The notes under the pieces: generated by a model | Told to the model about the DNA's origin: nothing | Database searches by the model: none | The model's input: the letters and a program-made list of their open reading frames with translations, nothing else | Made by a program: the position numbers and the translations under genes | Shown here: positions 51,601 through 58,653 of the stretch, in pieces | Numbering within the stretch: the first letter of the stretch is position 1 | How the letters are laid out: each line of letters starts with the position of its first letter | Source of the DNA: ECT2AJA-044 sp965658225 | Lineage (GTDB): Bacteria; Bacteroidota; Bacteroidia; Flavobacteriales; ECT2AJA-044 | Direction of reading: 5' to 3' | NCBI GenBank assembly: GCA_965658225.1 | Contig: CBFHRK010000002.1 | Location: forward strand, 34,347 to 98,346 | Length of the DNA stretch: 64,000 bases

Positions 51601-52955
51601 TTGGCCGAACCGGTGAAATGAAAATTGTCGACAGTAAGTCGGGGCATTTGCGCTCAACAAATAATATTCCTTACGGAGCTAAGTTGTTTATCAACGCGGG
51701 TGATAAGATTGGCAAAGGCGATCCGATTTGTGAATGGGATCCGTACAATGCCGTAATTATTGCGGAAACAGCAGGTACGATTAAGTTCGAAAATGTAATC
51801 GAAGGTATTACATACCGTGTTGAAATTGATGAGCAAACCGGTTTCCAAGAAAAGGTGATCTCTGAAATGAGGGATAAGAAAAAGATCCCAACGGTTCAGA
51901 TTGTTACTAAGAAAGGTGAGGTGATTAAAGCGTACAACCTACCGGTTGGAGCCCACATCATGATCAACGATGGTGATAAGATAGAAGCTGGAGCAGTACT
52001 AGTGAAAATTCCACGAAGCAGTGCAAAAGCAGGAGATATTACTGGAGGTCTTCCACGTGTAACGGAATTGTTCGAAGCGCGTAACCCTTCAAACCCTGCC
52101 GTAGTTTCTGAAATTGACGGTATCGTTTCGTACGGTAAAATCAAGCGTGGTAACCGAGAAGTAATTGTTGAAAGCAAATCAGGTCAGGTTAAGAAATACT
52201 TGGTTAATCTTTCGAAACAAATTCTCGTTCAAGAAAACGACTACGTGCGTGCTGGAATGCCATTATCTGACGGAGCCACAACTCCAACCGATATTCTGAG
52301 CATTAAAGGAACTACCGCGGTTCAAGAGTATATTGTAAATGAAATCCAAGAGGTTTACCGACTTCAAGGGGTGAAAATTAACGATAAGCACTTTGAAGTA
52401 ATCGTTCGCCAAATGATGCGTAAAGTGCAAATTGTTGACTCTGGAGACACCAAGTTCCTAGAGCACCAATTGATTCACAAGTACGACTTCATGGAAGAAA
52501 ACGATTGGATTTTCAATAAACTTGTGGTAACAGATCAAGGAGAAAGTGAAAAACTACTCAATGGTCAAATCATTACTCCAAGAGAGTTGAGAGACGAGAA
52601 TTCTTTCTTGAAGCGTAACGATAAAGCAGTTGTAGAAACTCGCGAAGCTTTGCCAGCAGTGGCTCGACCAATGTTGCAAGGTATCACAAGAGCGTCTCTT
52701 CAAACGAAATCATTTATTTCAGCGGCGTCCTTCCAGGAAACCACGAAGATTTTGAACGAAGCTGCAGTGAGCGGAAAAGTCGATTACCTAGAAGGCTTGA
52801 AAGAGAATGTTATTGTAGGACATAAGATTCCGGCTGGAACGGGATTACGCGAATATGATGACTTGATCGTTGGAAGCAAGGAAGACTTGGAGGAAATGTT
52901 AGCTAAAGTTGAAGCGGCGAAAGCTGCGGCGGAAACAGTAGAAGAGGAAGCTTAA
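48627..52955 (+). CDS. rpoC: DNA-directed RNA polymerase subunit beta'
   Basis: The beta' subunit of about 1442 residues has the N-terminal zinc site ([20 protein letters not shown] near residues 66-85), the catalytic [15 protein letters not shown] near 474-488, the bridge helix and trigger loop regions, and the second zinc site ([13 protein letters not shown] near 896-908). I choose the ATG at 48627 (MAMRKENKP) over the TTG at 48621. The C terminus ends in an Ala/Glu-rich tail. DUF3467 starts one base after its stop. Confidence 0.98.
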   Translation: [1442 protein letters not shown]

Positions 52956-52956
52956 T

Positions 52957-53274
52957 ATGTCAGATCAGAATCAAGAGCAAGGCAACCAAATTAATATTGA
53001 GTTGCCCGAAGAAATCGCCGAAGGAGTGTATAGCAACTTGGCAATTATCAACCATTCTCCAGCCGAGTTTGTCGTTGATTTTGTGAAGATGATGCCGGGC
53101 GTTCCCAAAGCGAAAGTAAAGTCGCGAATTGTATTGACGCCACAGCACGCAAAGAGATTAATGCGCGCTTTGGCCGATAACGTTCAAAAATATGAACAAC
53201 AATTCGGCGAGATTCAAGAAGACAATCGCGGTAACCTGCCATTGAATTTTGGTGGGCCAACAGCGCAAGCGTAA
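52957..53274 (+). CDS. DUF3467 family protein
   Basis: This 105-residue protein matches DUF3467, a small domain of unknown function. Its core reads EGVYSNLAIINHSPAEFVVD and later VLTPQHAKRLMRALADNVQK. It has no signal peptide or membrane segment. It begins one base after rpoC, so it is made from the rpoBC transcript, and a strong terminator follows. The linkage to rpoC suggests a role near transcription or translation, but no function is known to me. Confidence 0.88.
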   Translation: MSDQNQEQGNQINIELPEEIAEGVYSNLAIINHSPAEFVVDFVKMMPGVPKAKVKSRIVLTPQHAKRLMRALADNVQKYEQQFGEIQEDNRGNLPLNFGGPTAQA

Positions 53275-53293
53275 GCTTCACGAATATAATTTG

Positions 53294-53326
53294 AAAAGCC
53301 GCTCTATTTTAGAGCGGCTTTTTTTT
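53294..53326. terminator. Intrinsic terminator after the rpoC-DUF3467 unit
   Basis: AAAAGCCGCTCT and AGAGCGGCTTTT form a 12-bp stem with an ATTTT loop and a long T run. It also faces the end of the convergent BtuF-like gene. Confidence 0.92.
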
Positions 53327-53374
53327 CGCCGTATTAAATGGTCTGGTTTTGTTTATTTGAATGGAAATAGTCCT

Positions 53375-54154
53375 TTATAAACCAGCAAAGTATTCTGCTG
53401 ATTTCAGCAATCGGCTTCCGTACCAGCTAAAAAGTTCTCCGTTGACCAGCTGAATTTCTGCCTTCGGCAGGATGGCCTTTATCTCCAGAATGTCCTTTTC
53501 CTGAAATGGATAGGGCTCTGAGCTGAGAAATACGCGATCAACACCTAATTCTCGTACTTCCTTCCAATCGACTTCGGGGTACCTCGCTTTGTCCCTGAAA
53601 ACATTATGAAAACCTGCTTCTTCCAGCAGGGCGCTGATAAAGGTATCTCCGCCTACTGTCATATATGGATTCTTCCATATCAGATATAATACGCGTCGCC
53701 TTGATTTATTCATGTGGTTCTTCCGAAGTTGTTCAAAAGACTCGGAAATCGAAGAAGTAATGGAAATAGATTCTTCCTTCCGGCCGAGAAGGCCGCCCAA
53801 TTCAAGCATCATGGAAAAGGCACTCTCTAAATCCCGCACATCGCTAATCCAAACCGGGAATTCTTCCGCCAACTGTTTTATTAATACCTCTTCATTTTCT
53901 TCTTTGTTGGCAATGATTAAATCAGGAGCAAGGGCTCGAATACGATCGACTTTGAAATCTTTGGTTCCACCAACGCGTGTTTTCCTGAACCGCCAGTCGT
54001 CCGGATGGACGCAAAAACGCGTGAGTCCGACCACTTCATTATCAAGGCCTAAATCGGCTAAAAATTCGGTCTGGGAGGGGACCAGCGAAACAATCCGCTT
54101 AGGATTGTCGGGAGCAGATACGGAACGACCTAATTGATCAGTCCACACAGGCAT
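53375..54154 (-). CDS. Cobalamin/metal-binding receptor, BtuF-like, without signal peptide
   Basis: This protein of about 259 residues has the helical-backbone metal receptor fold of BtuF: NPKRIVSLVPSQTEFLADLG near residues 17-36, KTRVGGTKDFKVDRIRALAP near 60, and VWISDVRDLESAF. BtuF proteins are normally periplasmic and bind vitamin B12 for BtuCD, but this start (MPVWTDQLGRSV) has no signal peptide. A longer reading to 54301 exists but runs through the cysteine-synthase gene and has no good signal. The ATG overlaps that gene's stop by one base (TAATG), so it is coupled to it. A cytoplasmic binding or chaperone role is an inference. Confidence 0.82.
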   Translation of the reverse strand: MPVWTDQLGRSVSAPDNPKRIVSLVPSQTEFLADLGLDNEVVGLTRFCVHPDDWRFRKTRVGGTKDFKVDRIRALAPDLIIANKEENEEVLIKQLAEEFPVWISDVRDLESAFSMMLELGGLLGRKEESISITSSISESFEQLRKNHMNKSRRRVLYLIWKNPYMTVGGDTFISALLEEAGFHNVFRDKARYPEVDWKEVRELGVDRVFLSSEPYPFQEKDILEIKAILPKAEIQLVNGELFSWYGSRLLKSAEYFAGL

Positions 54155-55134
54155 TACATGAACCCTTGTTCCTTCATCCAGTCGTCGTTGTACACCTTGC
54201 CAACATAGCGCGATCCATGATCGTGAAACAAAACAACAATCACTGAATTTTCGTCGAATTGATCTTTCATTTGAACTACAGCTTGCATCGCTGATCCACA
54301 AGAATAACCTAAAAACAATCCTTCGGTTTGAGCTAAATCACGACACATCAAGGCGCCTTCCTTGTCTCCCACTTTTTCAAAGTGATCGATTAAGCTGAAA
54401 TCGACGTTTTTAGGAAGAATGTCTTCTCCAATTCCTTCGGTGATGTATGAATAGATTTCGTTTTCGTCAAATTCACCTGTTTCGTGGTATTTCTTAAATA
54501 CAGATCCGTACGAGTCAACACCCAAACTTTTTACCTCTGGATTTTGCTCTTTTAAATACCGAGTCGTTCCGGAAATGGTTCCTCCGGTACCCACACCTAC
54601 TACAAAATGCGTGATTTTGCCTTCGGTTTGCTCCCAGATTTCAGGACCTGTGCTTTCATAGTGCGCAGCTCGGTTGCTCAAGTTATCGTACTGGTACGGA
54701 TAAAAGCTATTCGGAATTTCTTTATTCAAACGATCTGCAACGCTGTAATACGATTCCGGATCATCAGGAGCAACATTGGTTGGGCAAACATATACTTCTG
54801 CTCCTAGAGCCTTCAAAATATCCATTTTCTCCTTACTCTGCTTGTCACTCATGGTGCAAATAAGCTTGTACCCTTTAATAACGGCGGCGAGCGCTAAACC
54901 CATTCCCGTGTTTCCGGAGGTACACTCAATAATAGTACCGCCCGGTTTAATTTTTCCTTCACGCTCGGCATCTTCAATCATTTTCAAGGCCATCCGGTCT
55001 TTCACCGAGTGCCCTGGATTAAAGTATTCAACCTTTGCAAGTAAGGTTCCTGGAATACCGAACTTTTTGGCGATACGATCCATACGCACCATAGGCGTAT
55101 TTCCGATGGTGTCTAATATGCTATTGTGAATCAT
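54154..55134 (-). CDS. cysM: Cysteine synthase family, PLP-dependent
   Basis: The enzyme of about 326 residues is a fold type II PLP protein that makes cysteine from O-acetylserine and sulfide, or the related cystathionine beta-synthase reaction. The PLP lysine lies in FNPGHSVKDRMALKMI near residues 38-53; phosphate binding appears as TSGNTGMGLALA near 73 and GVGTGGTISGTTRYL near 175. It lacks the C-terminal CBS domains. I choose the ATG at 55134 over the TTG at 55152. O-acetylserine synthase CysK, CysM and Cbs-type enzymes are hard to separate, so the symbol is provisional. Confidence 0.85.
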   Translation of the reverse strand: MIHNSILDTIGNTPMVRMDRIAKKFGIPGTLLAKVEYFNPGHSVKDRMALKMIEDAEREGKIKPGGTIIECTSGNTGMGLALAAVIKGYKLICTMSDKQSKEKMDILKALGAEVYVCPTNVAPDDPESYYSVADRLNKEIPNSFYPYQYDNLSNRAAHYESTGPEIWEQTEGKITHFVVGVGTGGTISGTTRYLKEQNPEVKSLGVDSYGSVFKKYHETGEFDENEIYSYITEGIGEDILPKNVDFSLIDHFEKVGDKEGALMCRDLAQTEGLFLGYSCGSAMQAVVQMKDQFDENSVIVVLFHDHGSRYVGKVYNDDWMKEQGFM

Positions 55135-55162
55135 GAAGGAGTTTTTTTGCAATAATTGGCCG

Positions 55163-55170
55163 CAAAGGTA
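55163..55170 (-). promoter_or_regulatory. Bacteroidota -7 element (TACCTTTG) for the cysteine synthase unit
   Basis: On the minus strand this reads TACCTTTG, 28 bases before the ATG at 55134 and just after the permease gene ends. It would transcribe the cysteine-synthase and BtuF-like genes together. Confidence 0.55.
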
Positions 55171-55178
55171 CCAATTCG

Positions 55179-56408
55179 CTAGTCAAATCGAAGCGCCTTA
55201 GCGGGCGGAATTTTAGTCACGAGGAAAGAAGGAATAATAAGCACCAACAAACACAGCAACGCAGTACCTATATTGATTCCGGCCCACTGCCAAAAGTGAA
55301 TGAGAACGGGCGCCTCGCGCACGTAATAAGTGCTTTCATCGAGCTTTATAATTCCAAATTGACTTTGAAGAAATAGAAGTCCGCCCCCGACAATGTTCCC
55401 CCAAAAAAGCCCCCATCCAACTAAGTAGAGCGCATCGAACAGAAATACTTTTCGGATCGACCAGTTTCTGGCTCCAAGGGCCTTAAGAGTACCTACAAAA
55501 GGAGTTCTTTCAAGAATTAAAATAAGTAAAGCCGTCGACATGTTAATGGCTGCCACCGCGACCATGATGGCCAAAACGATGTATATATTCAAGTCGAACA
55601 ATTGCAGCCATTCGAAAATCTGCGGACTTTTTTGCCGGGCCGTTCGGGCGATTAAATTATAATCGATGAGCGAATTAATTTCCGCTCCTTTCAAGTCGAT
55701 CTTTTCGAATTGATTTAACAGAACTTCGTAACCGCCTACCTGATGGGGTTCCCAGTCATTAAGCCTTTGAATATCAGATAAACGGCCCATTACGTACAGT
55801 TGGTCGTATTCTTCTAAATCGGTTTTGTAAATGCCCACAATGGAATAGGGTAGTCGTCTTGGGCTTTTTGGGGGCGGCTGTACAAAATAAAGAAGCACTT
55901 TATCTCCAAGGGCTAAGTTTAGCCGCTTAGCAAAATGGTCGCTAACCAATAATTCTCTTTTGCCGGTGTCTGAAAGCTCAGGAAAAGATCCTGCCGTTAG
56001 GTAGGTATCCATATTATTCCACTCAAAGCCCTCGTCAAATCCCTTTAATACAATTCCTTCGAAATCGGTCTCCGTTTTCATGACGCCCGCCTTGGTGGCA
56101 AAGCTTTGCACGTCGACCACACCTTCAAGGGTCTTTACTTCGTTTACCCAAAGGGCGTCTCCATCAATCGGTATGGGCTCGAAACTCGAGTTCTGGTCGA
56201 AATTGGTAATTTGGATGTGCCCGGTGAAACTGATTACTTTGTCGCGTATTTTCGTTTTTAGTCCCGTTCCCGTAGCCACTGCAATGAGCATTACTGTGAA
56301 ACTTAATGCCACAGCAATGGTAGCAATCCGGATGATCGGGCCACTAATACTTTTATCTTCGGCTTTGCTATTAGATAGCCGATGTGCAACAAACCATTCA
56401 AAACGCAT
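55179..56408 (-). CDS. ABC transporter permease, LolC/LolE-FtsX type
   Basis: This protein of about 409 residues has one N-terminal membrane helix (IATIAVALSFTVMLIAVATG), a large extracytoplasmic domain of about 220 residues, then three membrane helices near residues 275-300, 325-350 and 375-400. This MacB/LolC/E topology is used for lipoprotein release to the outer membrane. No ATPase partner lies beside it. The reading starts at ATG 56414 or 56408; I use 56408 because it leaves more room for the divergent gene, but both are possible. The gene upstream is divergent and its start is only about 30 bases away. Confidence 0.85.
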   Translation of the reverse strand: MRFEWFVAHRLSNSKAEDKSISGPIIRIATIAVALSFTVMLIAVATGTGLKTKIRDKVISFTGHIQITNFDQNSSFEPIPIDGDALWVNEVKTLEGVVDVQSFATKAGVMKTETDFEGIVLKGFDEGFEWNNMDTYLTAGSFPELSDTGKRELLVSDHFAKRLNLALGDKVLLYFVQPPPKSPRRLPYSIVGIYKTDLEEYDQLYVMGRLSDIQRLNDWEPHQVGGYEVLLNQFEKIDLKGAEINSLIDYNLIARTARQKSPQIFEWLQLFDLNIYIVLAIMVAVAAINMSTALLILILERTPFVGTLKALGARNWSIRKVFLFDALYLVGWGLFWGNIVGGGLLFLQSQFGIIKLDESTYYVREAPVLIHFWQWAGINIGTALLCLLVLIIPSFLVTKIPPAKALRFD

Positions 56409-56439
56409 AAGCATGCTGGATTTACTCCGCGTTAAAGGT

Positions 56440-57603
56440 ATGAAATTGACATTCCTCCTCGGGTTTTTATCGTTTATGGCCTTCGGCCAGACCGTTCAAG
56501 TTGGGGCCGAGCAAGTTAATCGCTACTTACCCCTTTTATACAAGCAAAAGGTGGCTGTTGTAGCCAACCCTACTTCCGTTATTGGAAGTACACATTTAGT
56601 CGATTCCCTATTGGGAATGAACGTTGATGTAGTCAAAGTATTTGCACTCGAACACGGATTTCGTGGAACGGCCGATGCAGGTGAAAAAGTATTGGATGAT
56701 CGGGACCAGAAAACCGGACTGCCCATTGTGAGTCTATACGGATCGCACCGAAAACCAACCGCCGAAGATTTGTCTAATGTTGACATCGTACTTTTCGACG
56801 TTCAAGATGTTGGTGCACGCTTTTACACCTACATTTCATCAATGACCTATATTATGGAAGCCTGTGCCGATAATGACGTCACGATGATTGTTCTCGATCG
56901 CCCTAATCCGAACGGTCATTATTTTGATGGACCTATGAATCACCTCGAGAAGCCTTCCTTTATTGGCTTGCACAGCATTCCAGTAGTTCACGGCTTAACA
57001 ATTGGAGAATACGCACAAATGGTCGTAGGAGAAGGGTGGATGCAAACCGATAAGTCCCTTGATTTAACTGTTGTTCCGTGTGGTAATTACGATCACAATA
57101 CGCGTTATTCACTGCCGGTGAACCCTTCACCTAACCTGCGATCCATGGAGGCTATTTACCTTTATCCTTCTCTTTGTTTTTTTGAAGGAACGAATGTTAG
57201 TATTGGCCGCGGAACCGATATGCCCTTCGAAGTAGTCGGAGCACCTTGGATGACCCAAGGGAGTACAACGTTTACACCGAAAAGCAGCTTCGGAGCAGCA
57301 TCACCCCGATTTCAAGATATTGAATGCAAAGGTTATAACGTTGCTCAGTTTGGTGCTGAATTCTTGAGCGACCGAGATGAAATCAATCTTTTTTGGCTTC
57401 TCGAGGCCTATAGTCAATGTCCCGAGAAAGATTCTTTTTTTGAGCGACCCGACTTCTTTGATCTTCTTGCGGGCGGACCTCAATTGCGGGAGCAAATTCT
57501 TGCCGACAAGTCTGAAGATGAAATCCGTGCAAGTTGGCGGGCTGAGCTCCAAGCATTTGGCGTCATTCGGGCGAAATACTTACTCTATCCGGATTTTGAA
57601 TAG
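56440..57603 (+). CDS. DUF1343 protein, NamZ-like exo-beta-N-acetylmuramidase
   Basis: This protein of about 387 residues has a signal peptide (MKLTFLLGFLSFMAFGQ) and a DUF1343 domain with FALEHGFRGTADAGEKV near residues 68-84, VSLYGSHRKPTAEDL near 99-113, DVQDVGARFYTYISSM near 122-137 and LDRPNPNGHYFDGPM near 153-167. DUF1343 contains NamZ, an exo-acting hydrolase that removes N-acetylmuramic acid from peptidoglycan fragments, so cell-wall recycling is likely. I use the ATG at 56440; an earlier ATG at 56413 would overlap the divergent permease start. Confidence 0.88.
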   Translation: MKLTFLLGFLSFMAFGQTVQVGAEQVNRYLPLLYKQKVAVVANPTSVIGSTHLVDSLLGMNVDVVKVFALEHGFRGTADAGEKVLDDRDQKTGLPIVSLYGSHRKPTAEDLSNVDIVLFDVQDVGARFYTYISSMTYIMEACADNDVTMIVLDRPNPNGHYFDGPMNHLEKPSFIGLHSIPVVHGLTIGEYAQMVVGEGWMQTDKSLDLTVVPCGNYDHNTRYSLPVNPSPNLRSMEAIYLYPSLCFFEGTNVSIGRGTDMPFEVVGAPWMTQGSTTFTPKSSFGAASPRFQDIECKGYNVAQFGAEFLSDRDEINLFWLLEAYSQCPEKDSFFERPDFFDLLAGGPQLREQILADKSEDEIRASWRAELQAFGVIRAKYLLYPDFE

Positions 57604-57656
57604 AAACTATTCTTCGATTTTTTGGTTATTAAAGTTCAATTCTATAATCACCGGAA

Positions 57657-58136
57657 ATGAGCATATACGATTTCGAAACAAAGTTTTCTTCAGGAGAATC
57701 CCTACCTCTAGAAAAGTATAAAGGGAAACATCTTCTCATCGTGAACACTGCTACTCAATGCGGTTTAACGCCTCAATTTGTAGGTCTTGAATCTTTATAT
57801 GAGAAGTATAAAGATCACGGATTCGAAATCGTAGGTTTTCCTTGTAATCAATTCGCGAGTCAGGAGCCTCTGGATAATGAAGTAATGGCTGAAACTTGCA
57901 GCTTGAATTACGGAGTATCTTTTCCACTCACTCAAAAAGTAAAGGTAAATGGATCCGATGCAGATCCGATTTTCAAATACCTCAAAAAGGCATTACCGGG
58001 TACTTTAGGGAATGCGGTAAAATGGAACTTTACGAAGTTTTTAATCGGGCCGCAAGGCCAACCTCTAAAAAGATATGCCCCAACCACAGAGCCGAGTGCT
58101 ATTGAAAAAGATATTGCTGAGCTAATTACTGATTAA
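57657..58136 (+). CDS. Glutathione peroxidase family thiol peroxidase
   Basis: The 159-residue protein has the GPx motifs NTATQCGLTPQF near residues 30-41 with the peroxidatic Cys35, GFPCNQFASQEP near 58-69, and WNFTKFLI near 122-129 supplying the active-site Trp-Asn pair. It uses cysteine, not selenocysteine, and such bacterial enzymes usually take electrons from thioredoxin rather than glutathione. There is no signal peptide. Its 3' end overlaps the convergent small secreted gene by 11 bases. Confidence 0.93.
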   Translation: MSIYDFETKFSSGESLPLEKYKGKHLLIVNTATQCGLTPQFVGLESLYEKYKDHGFEIVGFPCNQFASQEPLDNEVMAETCSLNYGVSFPLTQKVKVNGSDADPIFKYLKKALPGTLGNAVKWNFTKFLIGPQGQPLKRYAPTTEPSAIEKDIAELITD

Positions 58137-58620
58137 AGCGGTAGGCAAGGGGAATCATTACCCAACGAGTACTCGTTTTGAAAAAAGCTGATCTTGTTTT
58201 CTCGACTTCGCGATCCGTATTTATAAACTGCATCCCGTAAACCGCCTGGCCTTCCGATAAATACGGCGCCATATTCTTATATTCTTCCGGAAAGGCACCG
58301 GCGTCCCCTTCGAGTAGTTGTTCCTTTGAAATTTTAATGATCGCCGTTCTTCCGCCCGAGGTTAAGGCTTTCATTGCATCTTCAGGAACTTGGTCAATAG
58401 TCTCGTATTTACCGCTTGAGTATTCAAATAGTTGAGCACCCGCCTCGGCCGTCATCATAATCTCGAGACATTCTTCCTCGGTCGGAGCTAAAGTTCTTAA
58501 ATACATATTTCCTTCATCGGCTTGAAGCTTCTGAATAATGGCCATTAAATCGGCATTGGTGGTTTGAGAAATAGCGCTGAGAGAAATCAAAGCGAACAGA
58601 ATGGAAGTGAATTTTTTCAT
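58126..58620 (-). CDS. Secreted protein of unknown function
   Basis: This 164-residue protein has a clear signal peptide (MKKFTSILFALISLSAISQ) and then a mixed chain with TAIIKISKEQLLEG and a C terminus rich in aromatic and basic residues (RWVMIPLAYRFNQ). I do not recognise a family. It is probably periplasmic or secreted. A TACCTTTA element 20 bases upstream may be its promoter. No neighbour suggests a role. Confidence 0.75.
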   Translation of the reverse strand: MKKFTSILFALISLSAISQTTNADLMAIIQKLQADEGNMYLRTLAPTEEECLEIMMTAEAGAQLFEYSSGKYETIDQVPEDAMKALTSGGRTAIIKISKEQLLEGDAGAFPEEYKNMAPYLSEGQAVYGMQFINTDREVEKTRSAFFKTSTRWVMIPLAYRFNQ

Positions 58621-58653
58621 GAAGTTTTCAATTGATTTTTAAAGGTAGTTAAT

